Shown here one piece after another: positions 16,869 to 25,968 of a stretch of DNA of 58,422 nt (position 1 is the stretch's first letter; every line of letters starts with the position of its first letter). Source of the stretch: an uncultured Bacteroidota bacterium (GTDB lineage: Bacteria > Bacteroidota > Bacteroidia > Chitinophagales > Chitinophagaceae); the NCBI GenBank assembly GCA_903851465.1, contig CAINOI010000014.1:1-58422 (forward strand), in the 5' to 3' direction. The translations under genes were made by a program, and so were the position numbers. Below the pieces are notes generated by a model. That model worked only from the letters and a program-made list of their open reading frames with translations. It ran no database searches and had not been told where the DNA came from.

Positions 16869-18674
16869 TTAATAACCAGGATTCTGCTTCATATTGAAAT
16901 TAGCATCTAAGACAGGCTGTGGAATTGGTAATAATTCTGATTTACCTGTAGTAAATCCTGTTGCAAATCTTGATAATGCAGTTGTATTGATTGCCGAACT
17001 TACCCAAACAATTTTAGTTGTACCAGTTGGTGTAGCTGATGGAGCTGCTTTATATAATGAATTGCTCCAAATAGATTTATCATCACCAGTTGCTGTCGTA
17101 AAATAATACATAGATTGAGGCAGGTCAGCAAAAGCACCAACTCTATTAGACATATCTAACAAGTTTTTCTTTGTATCTGCAATTGTGGTAGCTAATAAAT
17201 TCCATCTAATTAAATCATATTTTCTAACACCTTCGCCACCTAATTCTAAAGAACGCTCTTTAACTAATGCTTTAAAGAAACTAGACTTTGATAAACCAGT
17301 TGGCAAATCGACAGTCGCATCAGTTGCAGAGATAGATTTACCATAACCTCTTCTTCTTACTTGATTCACTGCATTGTAAGCAGCAACTGTAGGGCCATTT
17401 AATTCATTCTCTGCTTCTGCATACATCAATAGTACATCTGCATAACGAATGATTTGCCATTTTAATCCAAAATATTGAATCGCATCTGTAGCAGAAACAG
17501 CTGGATTTGAAATCCAGTCCCTTCTGTACTTGCCATCATTAATTGCGGTAATTGCTTGCCCTACTTTAGTGACACCATTTGCTGCAACATTGTATGGCAC
17601 ACAAGTCACATCTCTTCTTAAATCAGTGGAATCAAATGCATAGAAATAAGTAGGTAACACATTCACACTTTTATTTCCAAAAGTTCCAACTGTTGGTCCA
17701 TTATAATATCCCAATTTAGTATCTGCAACACCTGTTCTACCAGTTGCACTTGCCTGGAACATCAATTCTCCATTTGGATCTGCTGATACCCTTGCACCAA
17801 CTTGGTTTTTCCATAGTTCCTTATAATTAGGATTTAATGTATGCTGACCAGAAGCCATAATTTCAGCACATTCGTCCAAAGCAATTTTATAATAAGTTGC
17901 TGGGTTTGAACCTTGAGCCATAGTACCACTTCTTCTTAATGAATATCCTGCTCTGAATAATGCGATTCTTGCTCTTAAAGCTTTCACTGTTCCTTTGGTA
18001 ATTCTTTCATCTTGCGCATCTCCAATAGAAGCTAATTCATTTCTCCAAGGCACTAATGTTGCTGCCAATTTCAAGTCATTCAATAATACTTCATACAAAG
18101 AATCTCTATCAGTTGCTTTAGGGAAAGGATTGCCTCCTGCTAGATTTGAAGCAGATGTGAAATGTGCAGGCAAATCACCCCAGTTGCGAATTGCTTCCAA
18201 ATAAAATTGTGCTCTTAAAGTTAAAGCTTCGCCATGTAGTCTTTGTAACTGCTTCTTTTCTTTATCAGATCCAGAAGTATACATGGCCATTTTAGGAATA
18301 TTGTCAATGCAATTGTTAGAGAATTCTATCCCTGTAAACATTTGATTAAAGGGATTGGTAATTTGTGCGTTACCTGAAGTTGCACTATATCGTGCAATAT
18401 CACGACGATCATTGTCACCTGCACCGGTTGGTCCTTGCATCTCATCATTGTCTAATGGATAATACAAGCTTACACGAATCCCGTATCCTGCATCACCAAC
18501 TAAACGGCTATAAGCAGAAGCAACTGCTTTTGTTGCACTTGGCACATCACTAAAAACTTGCTCTGTTCCTAATTCAGTGATTGGTTTTTGATCTAAAAAT
18601 TTTTGACAGCCTACTAATGCAACTGTTGGCATTAGTAATGCAAAAATGTATTTATGAAATGATTTATTAAACAT
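16869..18674 (-). CDS. SusD/RagB family outer-membrane glycan-binding lipoprotein
   Basis: A surface lipoprotein of 601 aa that pairs with the adjacent SusC to capture pectic oligosaccharides. The signal peptide ends in a lipobox (VALVGC, with CQKFLDQKP following). The SusD helical framework is visible (LHGEALTLRAQFYLEAIRNW, LMYAEAENELNG), and the C-terminus ends in the family signature LLPIPQPVLDANFNMKQNPGY. I chose the ATG at 18674 (MFNKSFHKY) over 18698, since it puts the lipobox at the right distance. It begins 24 bp after susC and is followed by a terminator-like hairpin. Oligogalacturonate as ligand is inferred from neighbours. Confidence 0.93.
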   Translation of the reverse strand: MFNKSFHKYIFALLMPTVALVGCQKFLDQKPITELGTEQVFSDVPSATKAVASAYSRLVGDAGYGIRVSLYYPLDNDEMQGPTGAGDNDRRDIARYSATSGNAQITNPFNQMFTGIEFSNNCIDNIPKMAMYTSGSDKEKKQLQRLHGEALTLRAQFYLEAIRNWGDLPAHFTSASNLAGGNPFPKATDRDSLYEVLLNDLKLAATLVPWRNELASIGDAQDERITKGTVKALRARIALFRAGYSLRRSGTMAQGSNPATYYKIALDECAEIMASGQHTLNPNYKELWKNQVGARVSADPNGELMFQASATGRTGVADTKLGYYNGPTVGTFGNKSVNVLPTYFYAFDSTDLRRDVTCVPYNVAANGVTKVGQAITAINDGKYRRDWISNPAVSATDAIQYFGLKWQIIRYADVLLMYAEAENELNGPTVAAYNAVNQVRRRGYGKSISATDATVDLPTGLSKSSFFKALVKERSLELGGEGVRKYDLIRWNLLATTIADTKKNLLDMSNRVGAFADLPQSMYYFTTATGDDKSIWSNSLYKAAPSATPTGTTKIVWVSSAINTTALSRFATGFTTGKSELLPIPQPVLDANFNMKQNPGY

Positions 18675-18698
18675 ATAGAAAGTTTTAAAGTTTGTCAA

Positions 18699-21600
18699 TT
18701 AAAAAGTCACATTTAAACCGAAAATGAATGATCTACTTTTTGGATAAGCAGAGTAATCTAAACCAGGCGTTAAACCATTATTAGATACACTTACTTCAGG
18801 ATCATATCCTGTATATTTAGTAAATACAGCCAAGTTATTTCCAGTTAGGTAAAATCTCAATTTGCTAATTTTTAATTTTGCCAATTTACTTGAAGTGATT
18901 GTATGTCCAATTGTCATGTTATTGATTCTAACGAAAGAGCCATCTTCCATTGCCCATGAATGAGGGTAAAATGCACCTGCGCTTTTAAGTGGTGACCATA
19001 TGTTTGCATTGGTATTTGCTATATCTAAAAATACAGGTAATCCACCAACCACTTGACCAGCAGTATTTACAGAGACCAATACTTTACCATTTACATCTAC
19101 CGTTCTATAACGATTCGCCATCATGTCTAATAAATTACCATTTGGTGTATAACCATTTGTTAATTCAATTTTGTTAGCATTGTAAATTTTATTACCATAA
19201 GAGAAATTGACAAACATGCTCATGTCCCAATTCTTGTATGTAAACTGCTGACTTAAACCTCCTGTAAATTTAGGAGTTGGATTGCCAATAATTGTTCTGT
19301 CATTGTTTAAATCAATCTTGCCGTCATTATTTAAATCCTTGAACTTAACAGCACCTGGCATTACCGTTCCAATAATACCTGCATTTGTTGCAACGCCTGA
19401 TTTTAAAGTATACACACCTGTTGCGTAGTTATAGTCAAAATCATTCGTTGTATAGTAGCCGTCTGTCACCAATCCATACATGGCACCAACTGGTTGTCCA
19501 ATTTTAGCTATATAATCGGTTGGCTGCCCAGATACACCCCAACTAGCAGCTGGGAAGAAGCTTGATTGATTTACACCCAATGCTTCAATTGTATTTTTAT
19601 TAAATGAAATATTAAAATTAGCATTCCAATTAAAATCTCCTTTGCTCATCACCAATCCACTCAAAGCAATCTCCACCCCTTTATTAGATGTTCTACCGAT
19701 GTTTTGTAATTGAGTAGAGTATCCATAAGTAGATGCAATAGGCACATTCAATAATAAATTATTTGATGCATTATTATAGACATCCACTGTTACATTCAAA
19801 CGCTTAAACAAAGTAAGATCAAGTCCAATGTTTCTGCTGACAGTTGATTCCCATAATAAATTAGGATTCACTAAAGAAGCAGATGAATACCCATAAATTG
19901 TTTGACCTCCAACGCCATAATAAAATGAACCAGAATTATTATAAGTATTTAAATATAAATAGTCATTGATTCTATTGTTACCCACTTCACCATATCCCAA
20001 TCTTAATTTCATATCAGTAATCGCATCTACATTCTCCAAGAACTTTTCCTTTTTCACTCTCCAAGCAAATGAACCTGAAGGGAAATAACCCCATCTATTA
20101 GATTCAGAGAATTTAGAGGCCCCATCCGCTCTTACGTTTGCAGAAAATAAGTACTTATCCATATAAGCGTAACTCATTCTACTAAACAATGAAAGATTGG
20201 TATAATGTGTCTGATTCAATTTTGGATAACCTGCAACTGCAGTTCCTTGCACTCTATAAAAGAAGGCATCATTTGGAGTAATACCATTTGGCAACAATCT
20301 AAAAAGATTATTCACGGTTTTTGTCTCCATATCATATGTTTCTTCCCCAACTAAGAAAGAGAAATCATGTTTCCCATTCAAATTATTCACCGCATAGGTC
20401 AAAACATTTGAATTTGTAAGCGTAGTTCTATTTATTGAATCAATGCTCATAATTGGTTTTCTTGATCCTTGTAAAACTGAATAAGGTGTAGCAGAATCAC
20501 TGAACTTTCTATCTACTATGGCATTATCATCAAAACCGACTGTAGAAGCAAATGTGACATTCTTAAGGATGGTATAGCTTAAGTTAAATGAAGCATTCTT
20601 AGAATAGGTTGTTCTTTTTCTATATTCTTGATCCGTTAATTGAATTGGATTAACTAAGTTTAATCCATTACCTACGGATGGATCAGCCAATGGATCCGCA
20701 TCATCAATATCTTGATTCGCAGATAAGAAAGGACGATATCTTACAGCATTTCTTAATCTGTTAAATGAAGAACCTTTATCATCAGATACCCCTGCACCAA
20801 AAACATCTTGCACCATATATCTAGCAGTTGCTCCTAATTTCAATTTTTTAATTGGACTATATTGCAATTTTGCATATCCCATATTTCTATTCAAACTAGA
20901 ATTTCTAACTACTGCAATGTCCTTGTAATTTGTACCACCAAAATCATATGTTAATTTATTAGATCCGCCAGTTACATTCACATTGTGAGAGCTTAATTCA
21001 CCAGTATTACCAAAAACTTGCTCCTGCCAATCGATAGGATTTACATTTTTATAAACACTTAATGTGTCAAATCTTGTTCCAAAGCTCTTTGCAAATGATG
21101 CACTATCAGTTGCATTACCTCTTGTTCTTTCATATTGATACACCGTATAGTCATATGGATTTAAGACGCCTAATTTTTTAGCTAAGTCTTTCACACCAAC
21201 AAAAGCATTATATGATACTTTCATTTTTCCTTTCTTACCAGACTTTGTTGTGATTACTACCACACCATTCGCACCTCGAGCACCATAAATTGCTGTCGCA
21301 GCAGCATCTTTAAGTACATCGATAGATTGAATATCCTGAGGTGATAATAAGTTTAATGCATTTTCAACTTGAACACCATCTAAGATATACAAAGGTGAGT
21401 TATCTCCTGTAATTGACATTCCGCCTCTAACTCTAATTCTAATATTCGCATCTGGAGAGCCTTCAGCCGTTGTTGCAGTTACACCTGCTAAACGACCATT
21501 TAAAACTTCCGCAGCTGAATTAGCAGGGATATCTCTTAAATCTTTTGCACTTATTGAAGAGACAGAAGCCATTACATCTTTTCTTTTTACGGATTGATAT

Positions 21601-21920
21601 CCAATAACAACAAGCTCATCTAATGTTGCATTGTTTTTTTCCATCTGAACATTCAATGTTGTTGCTGTTGTGACTTTACGCTCTACATTTTTATAGCCAA
21701 CATAACTAAATACAACCACAGCTCCTGTTCCAGGAATATTAATTTTGTATACACCTGTATTTGATGTTTGGATGCCATTGTTAGCACCTTTTATTTTAAC
21801 TGTCACACCTTCTAATGGTGTTCCATTTTCATCTGTAACCTTCCCATTTAGCGTGGTATTTTGCGCATAAATTCCAAATGTGCAAAAGGTTAACATTAAA
21901 CCAAAGAAAATTTGTTTCAT
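18699..21920 (-). CDS. SusC/RagA family TonB-dependent outer-membrane transporter
   Basis: A TonB-dependent importer of 1073 aa. After the signal peptide (about residues 1-20, ending IYAQ) comes a carboxypeptidase-D-like domain (LNGKVTDENGTPLEGVTV), then the TonB box region (LDELVVIGYQ), the plug domain with the SusC signature (LYILDGVQ, IQSIDVLKDAAATAIYGARG, GVVVITTKSG), and a long beta-barrel ending in Phe (FGLNVTF). I chose the ATG at 21920 (MKQIFFG) over 21953. It is the first gene of the leftward pectin operon and has a candidate LacI operator about 100 bp upstream. The substrate, pectic oligosaccharide, is inferred from context. Confidence 0.95.
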   Translation of the reverse strand: MKQIFFGLMLTFCTFGIYAQNTTLNGKVTDENGTPLEGVTVKIKGANNGIQTSNTGVYKINIPGTGAVVVFSYVGYKNVERKVTTATTLNVQMEKNNATLDELVVIGYQSVKRKDVMASVSSISAKDLRDIPANSAAEVLNGRLAGVTATTAEGSPDANIRIRVRGGMSITGDNSPLYILDGVQVENALNLLSPQDIQSIDVLKDAAATAIYGARGANGVVVITTKSGKKGKMKVSYNAFVGVKDLAKKLGVLNPYDYTVYQYERTRGNATDSASFAKSFGTRFDTLSVYKNVNPIDWQEQVFGNTGELSSHNVNVTGGSNKLTYDFGGTNYKDIAVVRNSSLNRNMGYAKLQYSPIKKLKLGATARYMVQDVFGAGVSDDKGSSFNRLRNAVRYRPFLSANQDIDDADPLADPSVGNGLNLVNPIQLTDQEYRKRTTYSKNASFNLSYTILKNVTFASTVGFDDNAIVDRKFSDSATPYSVLQGSRKPIMSIDSINRTTLTNSNVLTYAVNNLNGKHDFSFLVGEETYDMETKTVNNLFRLLPNGITPNDAFFYRVQGTAVAGYPKLNQTHYTNLSLFSRMSYAYMDKYLFSANVRADGASKFSESNRWGYFPSGSFAWRVKKEKFLENVDAITDMKLRLGYGEVGNNRINDYLYLNTYNNSGSFYYGVGGQTIYGYSSASLVNPNLLWESTVSRNIGLDLTLFKRLNVTVDVYNNASNNLLLNVPIASTYGYSTQLQNIGRTSNKGVEIALSGLVMSKGDFNWNANFNISFNKNTIEALGVNQSSFFPAASWGVSGQPTDYIAKIGQPVGAMYGLVTDGYYTTNDFDYNYATGVYTLKSGVATNAGIIGTVMPGAVKFKDLNNDGKIDLNNDRTIIGNPTPKFTGGLSQQFTYKNWDMSMFVNFSYGNKIYNANKIELTNGYTPNGNLLDMMANRYRTVDVNGKVLVSVNTAGQVVGGLPVFLDIANTNANIWSPLKSAGAFYPHSWAMEDGSFVRINNMTIGHTITSSKLAKLKISKLRFYLTGNNLAVFTKYTGYDPEVSVSNNGLTPGLDYSAYPKSRSFIFGLNVTF

Positions 21921-22181
21921 ATTGTAAGCAATTTGTTTAGCAATCTTAGCCAAAATGGCTAAAATGTCGACTACAAGTCTATTTATATTACTTTATATTT
22001 CATATATCCAAGGCCTATTTATTTACGCAATCGTTACCATTCTGTTAACAAATTGATACTTTTTCTCTATGAACAAGCATAATTGGAAACAAAAGGTCCA
22101 ATTAAAGTAACTAGCAGTGCGAATTCTTGGTTTTATTATTCCAAATATGGTTTACCGATAGCGCAATAAATGAGCTGGATT
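21921..22181. promoter_or_regulatory. Upstream region of susC
   Basis: Non-coding AT-rich stretch of 261 bp in front of susC. It contains the operator-like sequence at 22022-22038 and a 7-bp inverted repeat near the start codon (TTAGCCA / TGGCTAA, 21946-21962, 3-nt loop). No exact -7 element is visible; the nearest is TAGACTTG on the minus strand at 21974-21981. Nothing else is recognised here. Confidence 0.5.
22022..22038 (+). promoter_or_regulatory. Candidate LacI-family operator (copy 2)
   Basis: TTTACGCAATCGTTACC, about 100 bp upstream of the susC start. It matches 10615-10631 at 15 of 17 positions, with A/T exchanges on either side of the central CG. It probably places the SusCD transporter under the same LacI regulator as the catabolic operon. 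Confidence 0.55.
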
Positions 22182-22460
22182 TTAAGAAAAAGATGCCCTT
22201 GTAATCCTATCATTCAAAGATTTTCCAATACCAATTTCAGGAAATTTTTCAATAATGATGCAGTCCAAATTCATCCCATCTAGTTCATACATGGACTTGT
22301 ATAAATTAGCATTTCCTTCTTCTAAATCCCCCGTGATTGATAAATGAACACAAGTTGTATTAGGGTGATTTATGGATAGTTTACCAAGCGCGAGGACGCC
22401 AATTTTAAGATAGTTATTTTCTTGTATAAAGCCACCAATAAACTGGCAATCCAGACGCGA
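22182..22460 (-). pseudogene. Remnant of the C-terminal domain of Sua5-like threonylcarbamoyl-AMP synthase
   Basis: An open frame of about 90 codons without a start codon, beginning inside the 3' end of the APC permease gene in another frame and stopping at 22182-22184. Its translation includes KIGVLALGK, GNANLYKSMYELDGMNLD, CIIIEKFPEIGIGKSLNDR and ITRAS. This resembles the end of Sua5/YrdC-type proteins, where a LFAAMRxLD...FPDEGLGRAINDRLxRA pattern is usual. The catalytic YrdC domain is absent. I read it as the tail of a deleted gene; the family assignment is from memory of the pattern only. Confidence 0.5.
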
Positions 22461-23811
22461 TTAAAGCCAAACCCATGATAGCTTCATAAGGCTGGTTAAT
22501 GATTGTCATGGTGCAAATGGTAATACAAAAAAGTAAAAACAAAATAGGCACTACTGGATAAGCAATGACCTTATACCCTCTTTCCATATTGGGTAATTTT
22601 ATTCTTAAATATATTAATCCAACTGCAGTGGCTGCATAAAAAAGAAACGCAGCAAATACAAGCATATCTGTTAATTGGTCAAAACTTCCAGAGAATAATA
22701 AAAGTATTGCCCAAATTGCTTGAATAAACAACGCTTTATCAGGTGTATTGTATTTTGGATGCACCGAAGCTGCTTGTTTAAAAAATGTTTTATCTCTTGA
22801 CATGGCATACAGCATTCGCGCAGACATTAAAATACTACTATTGGTTGAATTCATAGTAGTCACTAAAATTAAACATGCAACTAGTACCATACCAATAGGA
22901 CCACTTAGTTGACCTGCTACTTCTACTGCTGCAATTTTATTTGGTGTTTCATTTAATTGTATGAAAAAATCAATTGGCATCACATATAAAAAAACGAAAT
23001 TGATCATCACATATACCGCCATCACACCAAGTGTACCTAATCCTAAAGCTAAAGGGAGATTGCGTTTTGGATTTTTAATTTCCTCGCCAATGAACGCAAT
23101 ATTATTCCAGCCATCATAGCCCCAAAATGCACCTAAGCTTGCTAAAAATAAGGCTTTCATGAGTGTCCATCCATTCAAGTCTGAACTCAATCCTTTTGCT
23201 GCAGTAGTTAGATTGTTCATATTGCCTTTGTCCGAACCAAACCCCACCACTAAGAAAAATGCAATAGCCGCTAACATGGCATAGGTCAATACACTACTTA
23301 ACTTTTCTGCGAACTGCACACCTCTATAATTCAATAAGGTTAATAATAGAATCAATAATGCAGCCAATAATTTAATGGATAAGTTTTCAAATAAATGAAG
23401 TCCTAAAAAAGTAACATCCGAATCCAAGACAGGCAAAGGAAATAAACTATTTAATGACTGGGCAAAGATATAGGCCAAGGCACTAATCGATGCGGTCTTA
23501 ATGACGGCAAAACTTGCCCACCCATATAAAAAAGAAAAAAATCGGCCATAAATTTTTTGAAAATAATTGTATTCGCCACCAGAATTTGGATACATGCTTA
23601 CCAACTCTGCTGTACACAAAGCGCCTGCAAGACTTACAATGCCTGCAATGAGCCAACATAGTAAAATCAACCAAGGTTTACCCAACTCTTGAGCCATTGG
23701 CGCAATTTTTTTAAATACCCCAGAACCTATAATCACACTAATGACTAAAAAGCTGGCCGCTCTAAGTCCTAATTTAGGTTGTAATTGATTATTTAAATGA
23801 TGCTCTTGCAC
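22414..23811 (-). CDS. APC-family amino acid permease
   Basis: A 465-aa inner-membrane transporter with about 12 hydrophobic segments. The N-terminus has the APC helix I pattern SFLVISVIIGSGVFKK, followed by ELVSMYPNSGGEYNYFQK, typical of the amino acid/polyamine branch; FWGYDGWNNIAFIGEEIKNP matches the helix 6 region of the LAT/Gat-like group. It starts 10 bp after the dipeptide epimerase gene in the same direction, suggesting it brings in the amino acid or small peptide handled by that operon. The substrate cannot be read from the sequence. Confidence 0.88.
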   Translation of the reverse strand: MQEHHLNNQLQPKLGLRAASFLVISVIIGSGVFKKIAPMAQELGKPWLILLCWLIAGIVSLAGALCTAELVSMYPNSGGEYNYFQKIYGRFFSFLYGWASFAVIKTASISALAYIFAQSLNSLFPLPVLDSDVTFLGLHLFENLSIKLLAALLILLLTLLNYRGVQFAEKLSSVLTYAMLAAIAFFLVVGFGSDKGNMNNLTTAAKGLSSDLNGWTLMKALFLASLGAFWGYDGWNNIAFIGEEIKNPKRNLPLALGLGTLGVMAVYVMINFVFLYVMPIDFFIQLNETPNKIAAVEVAGQLSGPIGMVLVACLILVTTMNSTNSSILMSARMLYAMSRDKTFFKQAASVHPKYNTPDKALFIQAIWAILLLFSGSFDQLTDMLVFAAFLFYAATAVGLIYLRIKLPNMERGYKVIAYPVVPILFLLFCITICTMTIINQPYEAIMGLALIASGLPVYWWLYTRK

Positions 23812-23821
23812 AATGCTGTTT

Positions 23822-24889
23822 TTAAATTTTGGTAAAGCCGAAACCTGGCGCGTTGTTAATCACTAGGCATCCATCCTGCACTTCAAATCCACCAGTTACT
23901 AAATCTTCCATCAAATCAAAACTGCCATCTAGGTCGATGTATTTTGTATTAGGACAGGCATAAGCGATATGCAATGCAGCTGTAATACTAATGATACTTT
24001 CATCATTGCAACCCCAGAACAAATCTATGCCTGCATGCTGCGCTATGGTACCAATTTCCTTTGCTCCAAGTAGCCCACCACATTTCATCAATTTGATATT
24101 GTAAATACCAAAAGCATGTTCGCCTGCTGCTAACTGCAATGCTGCTTGAGGATCTTTCAATGCTTCATCCGCCGTTAAACATTTTCTTTCTGCCGCGCTT
24201 AATTTTAACAACTCATGCTCTTTACCCACTGGTAGCGGTTGCTCTATTAATTCCAATGGATAGTTTGCCGTGGCTTTTAAGAATAATTTTAATTGTTCTA
24301 AATCATATCCTTGATTGGCGTCTACCCTAATGGTATAATCCTTACCAAAGGAAGTATACAAAGCTTTTATGCGTTCAATATCTTCTTGCACATCCATACC
24401 TGTTTTTACCTTAAACACTTTAAATCCCATTGCAGCGTATTCCTTTGCTTCTTCTAAAGTTTCATCCAGTCCTTTAATACCAATGGTCATTGAAGTGGGC
24501 AAGGCATTCATTTTTTGTCCGTAAAAAGAGGCAATAGATACACCTAAGTATTTACCAAAAGCATCATGCATGGCAATATCGATAGCCGCTAATGTACCGG
24601 GCAGATGCGGAAATTGTACATTGGATTCAAAAATGATTTGTTGAAAATGTCGAATATCTCTTCCAACAAAATTTGCCACAAAAGAAGTATTCAAATTGGC
24701 TACAGTCTGATCGGTTGTTTCACCTACTACTTCTTCCGCAGGACTGCCAGAGCCATAGCCAATCATACCATTCGCTAATTCAATTTCTAGAAAAGCCAAA
24801 GCCACATCCGAAAAGGTATTATAGGCAATGGTGTAGGGCTTTTTTAATGCCATTTTTTTTAGATAAGCCCTTACTGCTACTATTTTCAT
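23822..24889 (-). CDS. Dipeptide epimerase / N-acetyl-D-Glu racemase-like (enolase superfamily)
   Basis: A 355-aa enolase-superfamily enzyme of the muconate-lactonising/dipeptide-epimerase subgroup. The catalytic KxK is in FKVFKVKTG (K160, K162), the metal ligands are in RVDANQGY (D190), LIEQPLP (E216) and LTADEAL (D241), and the opposing lysine is in NIKLMKCGG (K266). Family members epimerise L-Ala-D/L-Glu and related dipeptides; the DgcA type racemises N-acetyl-D-glutamate and is found beside DUF1611/DgcN genes, as here. It lies 3 bp after the DUF1611 gene. No signal peptide, so cytoplasmic. The choice between dipeptide and N-acetyl-glutamate cannot be settled by eye. Confidence 0.85.
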   Translation of the reverse strand: MKIVAVRAYLKKMALKKPYTIAYNTFSDVALAFLEIELANGMIGYGSGSPAEEVVGETTDQTVANLNTSFVANFVGRDIRHFQQIIFESNVQFPHLPGTLAAIDIAMHDAFGKYLGVSIASFYGQKMNALPTSMTIGIKGLDETLEEAKEYAAMGFKVFKVKTGMDVQEDIERIKALYTSFGKDYTIRVDANQGYDLEQLKLFLKATANYPLELIEQPLPVGKEHELLKLSAAERKCLTADEALKDPQAALQLAAGEHAFGIYNIKLMKCGGLLGAKEIGTIAQHAGIDLFWGCNDESIISITAALHIAYACPNTKYIDLDGSFDLMEDLVTGGFEVQDGCLVINNAPGFGFTKI

Positions 24890-24892
24890 AAA

Positions 24893-25942
24893 CTACTTGG
24901 TTAATGCTTTTAGTAAAGGGATGACTGGCCCAACACCTTCCTGAATAGGCAATAAGACTGGTAGACCTAAACTAGCTGTATATTCCTTTTGAAATGCATA
25001 CGCTTCTTCGTCTGTGCAGTTTTCAGTATTCACAGCAACAGCAATTACTTTTGATCCTAATTTTTCAATGAGCTCGATTTCAGAGGCAACAGAAGGAATC
25101 TCTCCCCAATGTGCTTCGTTGTCAAAATATTTTCTTTTGGGTGCAAAAATTAAAACCACTTGTTTAGCATTACCAGAAATCAATAATTCTAATCCACATG
25201 GGCCACTTGGATTTCTTAATGAGGATTGACCTTCTAAAAATAAAATATCTGGCTGCGTTTCCTTCCAACAACTTACAATAGCATGTTCTAATTCACCAGA
25301 AACAAAATCATTCAAAGTGGAATCAAAAATAAAACCATATTTGCCGCCTTGCAACCAACCTGTTTGTCCAGTATAGATCATCTCTGCCTTCATACCTTCT
25401 GATAGGCATGCTTGTTTTAACATCCTGGCTGTTGTTCTTTTTCCCATGGCACAATCCATGCCAATCACAGCAACGATTGGCGCTGTCACATTAAAGATAG
25501 CTCCATCCCAAAAATGTAAATCTGCTCTTGATTTGGGTTTTCTGACATCAATTAATTGTGCGCCAGTGCTTTTTGCTAATTCCACTAAATCGGCTTTGTC
25601 ATTTAAGTATTCATGTAATCCATTCACTACCGAAATGCCTTTGCTAACAGCGTCATATATTAAGGACAACATATTTTTAGGCAAAATCCCGCCCACAGTG
25701 GCCACGCCAATAATTAAATAGTCCACTTTTTCTAATTGCTCAATAGCAGACTCCATGGTTGCAAAAACTGGGATGCCTCTATGCTTACCATCTAATACAA
25801 CGCCTGCGTCTTTTCCTGCATTGGCTTCGCCATCCACTAAGCCAATGATCTTAAATCTTTCAGTGCCCCTAATTAAACCATGCGCTGTCTTTGCATCCGA
25901 GGTCATCAATAAGCCGTCTGTTAATACAATTGCATTTTTCAT
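24893..25942 (-). CDS. DUF1611 / DgcN-like protein
   Basis: A 349-aa cytoplasmic protein with an N-terminal Rossmann-like domain (residues 1-~150; IIGLVDGEANAGKDAG, YLIIGVATVGG) and a C-terminal P-loop NTPase-like domain starting at AVIGMDCAMGKRTTARM (residues ~158-174). This is the DUF1611 arrangement, often annotated as an NAD-dependent epimerase. DgcN, described in D-glutamate catabolism as an N-acetyltransferase acting on D-Glu, belongs to this family (from memory). It sits between the deacylase (26 bp) and the epimerase (3 bp), matching a DgcN-DgcA pair. Function is by family and context only. Confidence 0.78.
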   Translation of the reverse strand: MKNAIVLTDGLLMTSDAKTAHGLIRGTERFKIIGLVDGEANAGKDAGVVLDGKHRGIPVFATMESAIEQLEKVDYLIIGVATVGGILPKNMLSLIYDAVSKGISVVNGLHEYLNDKADLVELAKSTGAQLIDVRKPKSRADLHFWDGAIFNVTAPIVAVIGMDCAMGKRTTARMLKQACLSEGMKAEMIYTGQTGWLQGGKYGFIFDSTLNDFVSGELEHAIVSCWKETQPDILFLEGQSSLRNPSGPCGLELLISGNAKQVVLIFAPKRKYFDNEAHWGEIPSVASEIELIEKLGSKVIAVAVNTENCTDEEAYAFQKEYTASLGLPVLLPIQEGVGPVIPLLKALTK

Positions 25943-25968
25943 TCCTTATTTTTATTACTGCTAAATAC

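Noticed and set aside
22044-22053. GTTAACAAAT shared by the upstream regions of both susC genes (also at 58339-58348)
   Set aside because: A 10-bp AT-rich match with different spacing to the genes and no palindrome is likely chance.
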